Shown one piece after another: positions 25,434-33,321 of a stretch of DNA of 64,000 nt (its first letter is position 1; every line of letters begins with the position of its first letter). Made by a program: the position numbers and the translations under genes. A model generated the notes under the pieces. That model worked only from the letters and a program-made list of their open reading frames with translations, made no database searches and was not told the origin of the DNA. Location: assembly GCA_026004435.1 (NCBI GenBank), contig BPJD01000003.1, forward strand, positions 91,665 to 155,664, in the 5' to 3' direction. The stretch comes from Patescibacteria group bacterium. Lineage in GTDB: Bacteria; Patescibacteriota; Microgenomatia; UBA1406; GWC2-37-13.

Positions 25434-27727
25434 TATTCTAAACTAAATAGATTTATATTGTTTAGGATTAAATACTCTTTATTTTCATCAATAAACTGCT
25501 TTAAACTCATAGTATATACCTGTCCAGTTTTGGTTTTAACTATAAAATAAAAAGGCAGTTTAGGCAGATCTTGATAGCTAAGATTAACAAAACCATTATC
25601 TGCAATATTATGTTGAGAGTAAACTTTGTTTGTTGATTGGTCAACCAAAGCAAGTGTTACTGCGTCTTTAATATAACCCTGAATTTGTACAGGAGGCAAT
25701 AAAAACTCCTTTCCTGCAACTCTTGTGTCTGCTGAAATATCAAACCTAAACAATCTTTTTAAACTTTCCCACAGATCTTTCAGGAACCCTCTTTCCTCAA
25801 CTTGATAATACTCAGGATTCTTTTCAAAAATTGGTGTCAGACCTTGCAATTGGTCAACATCTGATCTGTTTACAATTAACTCATATGAACCAAATCTATC
25901 AGCTATGGTTTGGGCAACAACTCGTCTTGACTGAACAATCTTGACAATAGTAAACGGATGACTAACTCTTCCAACAATCTTAACAATATTATTATTAGCA
26001 GAAGGTAGTATCTCAAAATCAATTGATTTTACTGGGTATGCTTTTCCTTTACCATCTTTTGGATACAAGGCAATATCCTTATGAACAGGATTATCTGCTG
26101 TCTCAACAATAACTTCATTAGGTTTATAAGGATCAGTATAGATCAAGTTGTACTTTTCATTTAATTTAATTTTATCCTTAAACTCATAACCACTAGGAGG
26201 TGTCACCTGTAGTTTATACCTACCATCTTCAACCAAAAAGTTATACAAACCATCAGCTTCAGTTAAAACAGGATTAATTAACCCTGGCCTAGTATAAATT
26301 GAGTCTGTATCTGTAACCAGTTGGATCTTGGCATTTGGAATTGGCTCAAGGCTTAGACTATCAAATACTCTGCCATAAGGATCCCAGTAGATAGCAACGC
26401 ATTTTTTAATCTCCTCATCTTTCTGACCAAAGCCAATTGTGCCGTACTGAACTGAACTATGACTGCCATCTGGCGATGAACCACCTGATACTCCAGAGAA
26501 AAACACAGAAAAAAATGTATGAGTTGCAGTAGTTTTTGTATGGCTATAAACTACTTTTGTCAACTGACTGCCCTGCTGGGTTAACTGCAATGGATTAGGC
26601 GGATCTACTATAAACTCATGATCACTGGCCGGTCTGATTGACAATTTTTGATCATTAGAAGCATTTCCTGTAGTACAGGCAACATTTCCATTCCTTGAAA
26701 CACAACCAACTATATAAATATCTTTATTGGCAGGCAAATTATTAACCTTAAGCAATAATCTATGGTCTGTTTTGCCTCCCGGTTTTATAGTTCCATCATA
26801 ATACTCAGACTGCATACAGTACCATGTCTGACCCGGCTTTAGCACAGGAGCCATAGTTCCAGTTTTATTGTGACTCGGAGTCGGAAAAGCAGTGACTATA
26901 AAGGTAGGAGTTGGAGTTGGCGTATTAGTTGGTGTTGGGCTTGGTGTCGGAGTGTTCGTTGGAGTTGGCGTAGCAGTCGGTGTTGGAGTAACTGTTGGAG
27001 TAGCTGTAGGCGTCGGAGTTGGCGTTGGCAATGGAATAAATTTAAATTTAAAATCAAAACCAGCCTTATTCTCATTATTAGCAAATCCTTCTTCATAAAA
27101 CTCAGCCTCTACCCACTTTCTTATACGATCTTTTATATACCACTTACCAAATTTATGAGAAAGACCTTGATCAATTAAATGCTGGGGCAGACTGTAGCCT
27201 TCAGGGAAATACGGACCCCATCTGTGGGGGTTTGACCCACAGTTAAAACCACACCAATTAAGTTCATAAGCGTAAACAGGATTATTAGATTCAGTACAAA
27301 GTAAAATATTAGAATCGCAAATTGGCAATGACTGAGCGTCTATTGAACACACTCGATTTTCTTGAAAAAGTCTTTTTGTCGGGCATCTATTAGCTCCTCT
27401 TGAAGTTTTACACATTGGAGCTGGATCTGCCTGATTCTCAACCATATAATTCCCCATATAATAACTGCCATCTGGCTTAACAGTCGTTTCAACAACATCA
27501 TTTACTCCCCAACATTTGGCATTCTCAGCACCACAGTAGCTCCAAGTCCACCAATCCAGTCTGTAAATTTTAACACCAGGCAAAGGTATCCTTGAGCCAT
27601 CTGGAAGTTCTCCAAAAACTCTACCCCTGACTGATGCAGGAATCCATGCAGAAACAGAATCAGTATAAAAAAATTCCAAGACAAAAAACAATGAGAACAG
27701 CAAAACTAAAATTAATTTCTTGACCAT
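25433..27727 (-). CDS. Large secreted surface protein with Thr-Pro-rich linker and carboxypeptidase-regulatory-like repeats
   Basis: The 764-residue protein begins with a signal peptide (cleavage probably after SVSA, about residue 27). A Cys-containing beta domain with a GRVFG...PLPGVKIYRLD start follows. Next is a Thr-Pro-rich stretch of about 47 residues (around 232-280), a second Cys-containing domain, and another domain with GRVFDSLSLEPIPNAKIQLV that resembles CarboxypepD-regulatory or SdrD-B folds. No catalytic motif or C-terminal anchor is visible. Co-transcribed with a SurA-like gene upstream (2-nt gap) and nfo downstream. Confidence 0.75.
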   Translation of the reverse strand: MVKKLILVLLFSLFFVLEFFYTDSVSAWIPASVRGRVFGELPDGSRIPLPGVKIYRLDWWTWSYCGAENAKCWGVNDVVETTVKPDGSYYMGNYMVENQADPAPMCKTSRGANRCPTKRLFQENRVCSIDAQSLPICDSNILLCTESNNPVYAYELNWCGFNCGSNPHRWGPYFPEGYSLPQHLIDQGLSHKFGKWYIKDRIRKWVEAEFYEEGFANNENKAGFDFKFKFIPLPTPTPTPTATPTVTPTPTATPTPTNTPTPSPTPTNTPTPTPTFIVTAFPTPSHNKTGTMAPVLKPGQTWYCMQSEYYDGTIKPGGKTDHRLLLKVNNLPANKDIYIVGCVSRNGNVACTTGNASNDQKLSIRPASDHEFIVDPPNPLQLTQQGSQLTKVVYSHTKTTATHTFFSVFFSGVSGGSSPDGSHSSVQYGTIGFGQKDEEIKKCVAIYWDPYGRVFDSLSLEPIPNAKIQLVTDTDSIYTRPGLINPVLTEADGLYNFLVEDGRYKLQVTPPSGYEFKDKIKLNEKYNLIYTDPYKPNEVIVETADNPVHKDIALYPKDGKGKAYPVKSIDFEILPSANNNIVKIVGRVSHPFTIVKIVQSRRVVAQTIADRFGSYELIVNRSDVDQLQGLTPIFEKNPEYYQVEERGFLKDLWESLKRLFRFDISADTRVAGKEFLLPPVQIQGYIKDAVTLALVDQSTNKVYSQHNIADNGFVNLSYQDLPKLPFYFIVKTKTGQVYTMSLKQFIDENKEYLILNNINLFSLE
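26894..27033 (-). repeat. Thr-Pro low-complexity coding repeat
   Basis: About 140 bp encode alternating threonine-proline units with occasional Ala, Val, Asn or Ser. On the plus strand the unit reads roughly GTTGGAGTTGGC. It is a glycosylatable-type linker separating two domains of the surface protein and a place where repeat number may vary. Confidence 0.8.
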
Positions 27728-27729
27728 AA

Positions 27730-28677
27730 TTATTCAATTTTTAAAACTAAACCTTCTTTTTTTCTGGCCTCAATTAATTCCTCAACAGAATCAAACTCCT
27801 GAATCTTTTTTTCATTGATTTTAATTACAATATAATAAGCCTCATACCAACCAAACTCAGGAGCAAAGTCTCTGCCGATTAACACAGGCGACAACTGGCC
27901 TTCCTCCATCTTCCAGATATAATCATTAAGTATATCATCATGAAAGTATTTATGGTCTTTCTTTAAGTATAAAAACTCTTGATGGGCATTCCATTCATAC
28001 GCCTCGTCTATCTCAAACAAGGATTTATTAGCCTTAATCTTTTCTCCTGCCTGTTTCATAGTCAAACTGCCTGACGCAATCTGATTTCTTAAATCCTCAA
28101 TAAAAGGTCTTGTAATTTCTTTGGCTTTTTCAACTCCCATAGCAGGAGGCTCTATATTATAAAACCAAACAGAGATTGCCTCTCCAGACAAATAAGTTGT
28201 TCCTTTTGTCTCAAAATACTCTCTGGCAAAATTAGCTCTGGCAGGAGTAAATTTATTATCAGAGTAAAAAACAATGCCTTTCCTTACAGCTTCATTCTGT
28301 AAAATAATCTCATCAGTTAACCCATCAAACACAGCCTGCCATTTTTCAGGGTCTTTTCTATTTTCTACAGTGTTCTGGTAGCTGTACTTAAATCTTTGAT
28401 TGATATCCTCAAGATAAACCCTGACAGCTCCTACCTGAATACCGTCTGCAACCTTTCCTGCCGAAAAAGGATATATTTTATCAATCTCTTCAGGATTTAA
28501 ATTATCAGTGATATTAAGCTTTCTTTCAGTTTCTTGTCTATCAGTGGTTAAATCAGGCTTTTTATCTGGTGAGAGATTTGAAGTAATTACAAAAATTGCA
28601 ACCAATAAAAATACTATGCCAAATAAAACTAGAATATATATTTTTTTTTCTTTTATAAATAAAATTAAACTCTGCAT
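27730..28677 (-). CDS. SurA/parvulin-like membrane-anchored chaperone
   Basis: The 315-residue protein has one N-terminal membrane segment (about residues 14-33). A SurA-N-like helical region (AVFDGLTDEIILQNEAVRKGI, about residues 115-135) is followed by a C-terminal segment with EGQLSPVLIG and the YYIVIKINEK end strand of a PpiC-type domain. Such proteins assist folding of exported proteins. The rotamase core is poorly conserved, so it may act only as a chaperone. It lies 2 nt upstream of the large secreted protein, a plausible client. Confidence 0.65.
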   Translation of the reverse strand: MQSLILFIKEKKIYILVLFGIVFLLVAIFVITSNLSPDKKPDLTTDRQETERKLNITDNLNPEEIDKIYPFSAGKVADGIQVGAVRVYLEDINQRFKYSYQNTVENRKDPEKWQAVFDGLTDEIILQNEAVRKGIVFYSDNKFTPARANFAREYFETKGTTYLSGEAISVWFYNIEPPAMGVEKAKEITRPFIEDLRNQIASGSLTMKQAGEKIKANKSLFEIDEAYEWNAHQEFLYLKKDHKYFHDDILNDYIWKMEEGQLSPVLIGRDFAPEFGWYEAYYIVIKINEKKIQEFDSVEELIEARKKEGLVLKIE

Positions 28678-28821
28678 TTACTTTAATATTTATAATATTT
28701 AGCATACTGATAAATGAAGTTAAAATCAAGTCTAGACACATTAAAAAAACTTTAACCAAAAAGTATATGTTTATGATTAATATCACAACTCATTCTGCAC
28801 TTTAAAAGCAAAAAACTGCTG

Positions 28822-28905
<84 letters not shown>

Positions 28906-28927
28906 ATTGATTAATTTTAATTAAGAT

Positions 28928-28956
28928 ATTATATCCAAATTAGTCTGAAATGTCAC
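28928..28956 (-). promoter_or_regulatory. Promoter of tRNA-Leu
   Basis: On the minus strand GTGACA (28956-28951) is followed after 17 bp by TATAAT (28933-28928). The -10 box lies 22 nt before the mature 5' end, leaving a short leader for RNase P to remove. Confidence 0.65.
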
Positions 28957-29584
28957 TTAAGTTGATTAGCAAAGTTTCTGCATAACTGCATAACATATTA
29001 ATCTCATTAAAATAAAAAACGAAACTTTTTACTTTAAGGCTGTATTTTGCTTACAATACCCAGTATTAATAAAATCAAATTCTAAATTAAACAAAACAAA
29101 AAATCCTTACAATGAAACCCAAAGTTCATCTTATGTTTAGTTGATTACTCAACTGAACAATAATGCAAGGTCTCAAAGATAAAAATAAAAAAGCAATCTG
29201 TTGGTTTGAAAAATTTAAGTTTTTGCCTTAGACTCATAAAAACTGCCAAAGCCAGTGTTGCTGTATCTTTAAGTTAACCTTGTAAAATCATATAAACGGC
29301 TTAAAAAAATGAAACTTTTGACCAATTCATCTTTTGCTGGAAATCTTCAGTTAAGTTTGCACTGCCAAGACAACCAATTTTATTAACCACTAGCCAAAGT
29401 AATTGCATCTTGTAATTAATTGATTTTTTATAAAGGAAAAGCATAAGCAGCCAATTTTTTATTTTTAAATGTAGCTTTTATAAAGATTGCAAACACAAAC
29501 AATCCAATTCTGTTTATAGAACACAAAATTTTAAAGCAGTCTTAAGGTTTAAAATAACAAATTTAATGTCTTTCAAACTCAAAG
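28957..29584. other. Gene-free interval of about 630 bp
   Basis: I see no open frame above about 20 codons, no tRNA, and no recognisable RNase P, tmRNA or SRP motifs. It is AT-rich with a small tandem repeat of CTGCATAA near 28979. It is one of only two such long gaps in a window where genes otherwise touch. It could hold an unrecognised RNA gene or be decayed sequence. Confidence 0.6.
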
Positions 29585-30181
29585 TTATCTAAACCAAGCT
29601 GCTCTGCCTAGTTTGTAGGATAATTTTTTTAATTTTCTCTCACCTATGATTTTAGCTGGAACTCCAGCAGCTACTGCAAACGGCGGAATATCTTTGGTTA
29701 CCACAGCTCCAGCTCCAATTACTGCTCCTTTCCCAATAGTAACACCAGGCAAAATTATTGCTCTGGGACCTATAAATACATAATCCTCAATAACAACTTG
29801 GTCTGTAATAGCTGAAAAATTTTCATCATTAATATTATGCTCTGAGTTATAAATCATTACCTCTGAAGCAATATCAACATGATCTCCGATAATTAAGTTG
29901 TCTCTGCCGTCAAGAACAGTGCCTTCTCCTATTATTGTATCCTGGCCAATCTTAATATTTTTAGGATTATAAAATCTAATATGCATATGAAGCGATGACC
30001 CTCTGCCAATTTTAATACCAGCTGTTTTGTATATTAATTTTCTTAAGTTATGACTGGGAAGACAGCCTGTTAAATGCAGTAAAAACACCTCAAACTCCAA
30101 CAGCACTGTCTTAAAGCGGGTTATCAGCTTATCTATTAATTCAGAAAAACTTAATGGCCTGCCTGCTTTATCTTTAAACAT
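29585..30181 (-). CDS. Hexapeptide-repeat acyltransferase (LbH, maltose/galactoside O-acetyltransferase-like)
   Basis: The 198-residue protein carries left-handed beta-helix repeats from about residue 55 ([24 protein letters not shown]) with the catalytic-type histidine in YNSEHNIND and the terminal [21 protein letters not shown] block. Relatives such as WcaF acetylate sugars with acetyl-CoA. It overlaps the transglutaminase-like gene by 8 nt, so the two are one unit, possibly modifying a surface polymer. Confidence 0.88.
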   Translation of the reverse strand: MFKDKAGRPLSFSELIDKLITRFKTVLLEFEVFLLHLTGCLPSHNLRKLIYKTAGIKIGRGSSLHMHIRFYNPKNIKIGQDTIIGEGTVLDGRDNLIIGDHVDIASEVMIYNSEHNINDENFSAITDQVVIEDYVFIGPRAIILPGVTIGKGAVIGAGAVVTKDIPPFAVAAGVPAKIIGERKLKKLSYKLGRAAWFR

Positions 30182-31016
30182 TTTTATATTTTAACACACT
30201 CTGAAACAGCTCAACTCTTTGATTAAGAATAGGCAATTTATGATTTAACCCATACGATAAAACAATATGATACGAACTTAGTTTTCCAAATCCAGCAAAT
30301 CTTGAGCTTAAGAAGTGTCTATTTCTCCAGTCTACAGATGGATCAAGAGGAAATCTTTGATTGTTTTTAAGTTTGATCTCCAACCAAACATGCATTCCTG
30401 CCGAACCTGTCCTGCTTGTATAAAGCTCTCCTACAACTAACTCAACAGGAATTTTTCTGACTAATAAAATACTGGCAAGTAAAGTGCAAAAACCTCCGCA
30501 GTCTACATAATCTAGAGTTAAAGCCTGTTTGTAGGAGTACAAGCCTTTTATAGGTTTTCCATATCTTAACTTATTAATAACTAAGTTATACGCTTGTTTG
30601 ACAAACTCAATAGTAGAATTTGAGGTTATTCTGTTGGCAATGCTTATTATCTCTTGGTCATAAGGATTTATTTTATCAATAATCTTTTTATCAAAACTTG
30701 ACTGCTGCCGGATATAATTTAGTTGTTGAACAGCTAAATTAACAGGTTTAACCTCAAGCCTGTACTTTAATTTTACTAACTTTGGTTGTTTAACTTTTGC
30801 CAGCAACAAATTATAGTTATTACTGCTAATTCTATCAGCCTCAAAATTTAAATCATAACCCAGCAGTCTCTGACGCTGGTTGACTAAAGGAAGAGGAATG
30901 ACAACGAAAGCATCAGAATCAGCATCAAACTGTTTTGTTACAGCATAACTTGCAGTTTTAGTCTCTCTTGTTAATCTTAAATTGTTAAGTACTTGTTTAG
31001 TTATCTGTTTAAGCAT
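30174..31016 (-). CDS. Transglutaminase-like cysteine protease-fold protein
   Basis: The 280-residue protein has the transglutaminase-core triad: Cys in [12 protein letters not shown] (about residue 177), His in GMHVWLEI and Asp in FPLDPS. The N-terminal half looks like the beta-rich domain often preceding this core. No signal peptide is seen, so it may be cytoplasmic. It diverges from the DegT-like gene; a TATATT box stands 6 nt before its ATG. Substrate is unknown; peptidase or amide-forming activity is possible. Confidence 0.75.
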   Translation of the reverse strand: MLKQITKQVLNNLRLTRETKTASYAVTKQFDADSDAFVVIPLPLVNQRQRLLGYDLNFEADRISSNNYNLLLAKVKQPKLVKLKYRLEVKPVNLAVQQLNYIRQQSSFDKKIIDKINPYDQEIISIANRITSNSTIEFVKQAYNLVINKLRYGKPIKGLYSYKQALTLDYVDCGGFCTLLASILLVRKIPVELVVGELYTSRTGSAGMHVWLEIKLKNNQRFPLDPSVDWRNRHFLSSRFAGFGKLSSYHIVLSYGLNHKLPILNQRVELFQSVLKYKNV

Positions 31017-31022
31017 TGCAGT

Positions 31023-31037
31023 AATATATTTTATAAT
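31023..31037. promoter_or_regulatory. Back-to-back -10 boxes for the transglutaminase-like and DegT-like genes
   Basis: TATATT on the minus strand (31028-31023) lies 6 nt before the ATG at 31016, and TATAAT on the plus strand (31032-31037) lies 6 nt before the ATG at 31044. Both imply leaderless transcripts from a 27-bp divergent spacer. Confidence 0.5.
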
Positions 31038-31043
31038 TTTATT

Positions 31044-32231
31044 ATGAGCATCTCCAATATTCTTCCAACTGTAGAAGACAAAGAACTTATATTTTTGCTT
31101 AAAAACTTAAAAAAGCACGCGTATTATAAAAACAAAACAATTAACCGGCTAAAGACTTATTTTCCAGACAGCATATTCTTATTCTTTGATTCAGGCAGGT
31201 CAGCTTTACATTTTTTAGCAGAAAATGTGCTGGAGAAAAACAGCAGAATAGCCCTGCAGACCTTCACCTGCTCTGCAGTTGTCCATCCTTTTTTGACAAC
31301 CAACATACTGCCAAACTATCTAAGTTTTGACAAAAACAGTTTTAACTTTGAGTATCAACATCTTATAAACTACATTAACAAAAAAACCAAATCAGTATTG
31401 CTGCAGTATACATTCGGAATTGTACCCAACAGTTTGGAGCAGATTCTTAACTTTTGCCGTAAAAACAACCTAATTGTTATAGAAGATCTAAGCCACAGTT
31501 TTGGCAATAGGTATAACAACAGATACCTTGGCAATTTTGGAGATTTTGCTGTCATTAGTTTTGGCAAAGATAAACCAATCACAGTAGGATCAGGAGGGTG
31601 TCTAATTGTTAATGACAGAAAATGGCAGACCAGATTAAAAAAAGCTTACCAAAAAATTAAACAACCAACTAAAACTGATACTGCCAAACAATTGTTTTAC
31701 TTGTTTTTTATGCAGTTTGCCAAAAAACTTTATCATCACAAAGTTATTAGAGCCTTAATTTACTTACTGCAAAAAACAGGCTTGCTAACAAAAGCTGTCT
31801 CAGATAAAGAAAAGCAACTTTATCCAAACAAAATTTATAGCATCAATAAATTTCTGTACCCTTTGCTCTACTCCCAGCTAAAGAAGCTTAAACCCTTAAT
31901 GGATCTACGAAAAACAAACACCAATTACTGGAATAAGTTATTTAACAAAAACTATAAAACTGCCTTGTTAAAATATCCTCTGTCTGCATCAGACAAACAC
32001 AAAATCTTAGAAGAACTTAAACAAAATCATATTTATTTATCTACCTGGTACAGCAATCTTCTGGACCCAGAAGGAGTTGATCTGAGAAAGTACCGGTTAG
32101 ATACCGACAAATTTAAACAAGAGCTGTACTTTGCCCAAACAATTATAAATCTGCCAAATCTTAATCTTAACCTAAACCAAAAAAAGATCATCTATTCTAT
32201 TATTAACAAGTATGAAAATAACAGAGATTAA
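31044..32231 (+). CDS. DegT/DnrJ/EryC1-type PLP-dependent sugar aminotransferase-like protein
   Basis: The 395-residue fold-type I protein has VIEDLSHSFG (the aspartate that contacts the PLP ring nitrogen) and SFGKDKPITVGSGG, where the second lysine aligns with the PLP-binding lysine of the family. Typical members make amino-sugars from keto-sugar nucleotides. I prefer the ATG at 31044 because a TATAAT box stands 6 nt before it; an upstream in-frame start at 30993 would overlap the divergent gene. It overlaps the FemAB gene by 20 nt. Confidence 0.82.
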   Translation: MSISNILPTVEDKELIFLLKNLKKHAYYKNKTINRLKTYFPDSIFLFFDSGRSALHFLAENVLEKNSRIALQTFTCSAVVHPFLTTNILPNYLSFDKNSFNFEYQHLINYINKKTKSVLLQYTFGIVPNSLEQILNFCRKNNLIVIEDLSHSFGNRYNNRYLGNFGDFAVISFGKDKPITVGSGGCLIVNDRKWQTRLKKAYQKIKQPTKTDTAKQLFYLFFMQFAKKLYHHKVIRALIYLLQKTGLLTKAVSDKEKQLYPNKIYSINKFLYPLLYSQLKKLKPLMDLRKTNTNYWNKLFNKNYKTALLKYPLSASDKHKILEELKQNHIYLSTWYSNLLDPEGVDLRKYRLDTDKFKQELYFAQTIINLPNLNLNLNQKKIIYSIINKYENNRD

Positions 32232-33216
32232 AGACAAAAACAACTGGGAACGCTTTATCTTAAGTACAGAGTGGACGCCTTTTTTTCAGTCTTGGGCATT
32301 TGGCAATTCACAAAAGTCAAAAAACACTAAAATCTACAGACTGGCAGTAACTGAAAATAAAAAGATAATAATGGCCTGCCAGATCTTTGAGATAACAGCC
32401 AAACGAGGCAGATTTTTTCATTTAAGACACGGGCCTGTGTTTAATGACTTTTCACACAAGGCATTTAAACTGCTTCTTAAGCATTTAGTCCAATTAGCTG
32501 AAACAAGAGATGTCTGGTGGATAAGAATGAGTCCATTAATCTCAAAAGAACAAGGCAAGACAATTCTAAAAAAATACAACTTAATTAACTCTCCGACCGC
32601 AAATCAGGATGCAGAAAACTGCATTGTAATAGATCTTAAAGACAGCCTTGAGACTATTTTTTCCAGATTCAAAAAAAACACAAGGAACCTAATCAGAAAA
32701 GCAGAAAAGCTAGGCATAACAATTGTGGAATCAACCTCAATAACTGATTATCACCTTTTTGACGATATCTATCACAAAACTGCTGTAAGACAAAACTTTG
32801 TTCCTCACAAAAATATTTGCTCTGAATTTAAAACCTTAGTTCAGAAAAACCAAATTAAACTTTTTTTAGGATATTATCAACAAACCCTGTTATCAGCAGC
32901 GTTGATAGTTTTTTACGGCAAACAAGCAGTCTACCACCACTCCGGCAGTATACCAACAAAACTGCCAGTTAACTACCTACTGCAATGGAAGGTTATCCAA
33001 ACAGCTAAAAACTTAGGTTTTAGGTACTACAATCTCTGGGGAGTATCACCCAGAAACAAACCCAACCATCCTTGGTCAGGCTTAAGTTTTTTCAAAAGAA
33101 GTTTTGGCGGTACAGAAATTGAGTTCTGTCACAGCCTTGATTTAGTTCTTAAAGCGCAGTACTGGCTATCCTATCTTTACCAGAAATTCTGGTTGTGGAA
33201 AAAGGGATATCTTTAA
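32212..33216 (+). CDS. FemAB-family peptidoglycan bridge aminoacyltransferase (second copy)
   Basis: The 334-residue protein has FemAB signatures: FFQSWAFGNSQ near the N-terminus, FKKNTRNLIRKAEKLGITI in the centre, HHSGSIP, and the C-terminal NLWGVSP and LSFFKRSFGG. It is clearly diverged from the first copy at 22248, so the two may add different residues of the bridge. It follows the DegT-like gene with a 20-nt overlap and precedes PBP-B, which would use branched precursors. Confidence 0.86.
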   Translation: MKITEIKDKNNWERFILSTEWTPFFQSWAFGNSQKSKNTKIYRLAVTENKKIIMACQIFEITAKRGRFFHLRHGPVFNDFSHKAFKLLLKHLVQLAETRDVWWIRMSPLISKEQGKTILKKYNLINSPTANQDAENCIVIDLKDSLETIFSRFKKNTRNLIRKAEKLGITIVESTSITDYHLFDDIYHKTAVRQNFVPHKNICSEFKTLVQKNQIKLFLGYYQQTLLSAALIVFYGKQAVYHHSGSIPTKLPVNYLLQWKVIQTAKNLGFRYYNLWGVSPRNKPNHPWSGLSFFKRSFGGTEIEFCHSLDLVLKAQYWLSYLYQKFWLWKKGYL

Positions 33217-33251
33217 CTTAAATTAAGATAAACAGATTTTTAAAAATACAG

Positions 33252-33270
33252 TTGCAGTCAAAAGCTGCAA
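33252..33270. terminator. Small inverted repeat between the FemAB gene and PBP-B
   Basis: TTGCAG and CTGCAA are separated by 7 nt. The hairpin is short; on the minus strand a T-rich tract follows, while on the plus strand, where it would end the FemAB transcript, there is no T run. Weak candidate. Confidence 0.25.
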
Positions 33271-33285
33271 TCCTATATAATTGGA

Positions 33286-33314
33286 TTGAATCTTATTCTC
33301 AACTGTGATAAAAT
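33286..33314 (+). promoter_or_regulatory. Promoter of the PBP-B gene
   Basis: TTGAAT (33286-33291) and TAAAAT (33309-33314) are separated by 17 bp. The ATG at 33322 is 7 nt past the -10 box, implying a leaderless mRNA and arguing against the upstream in-frame TTG at 33286. Confidence 0.6.
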
Positions 33315-33321
33315 TCGCGGT

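Noticed and set aside
26870..27178. Gly/Val- or Trp/Ser/Arg-rich open frames opposite the surface-protein gene
   Set aside because: They are antisense readings of the Thr-Pro repeat tract, with no independent start signal.
28979..28998. Tandem CTGCATAA as an attachment site
   Set aside because: Only two 8-bp copies, no integrase and no matching sequence at the tRNA 3' end.
33252..33270. Strong Rho-independent terminator before PBP-B
   Set aside because: The stem is only 6 bp and the T-rich tract follows on the wrong strand for the upstream gene.
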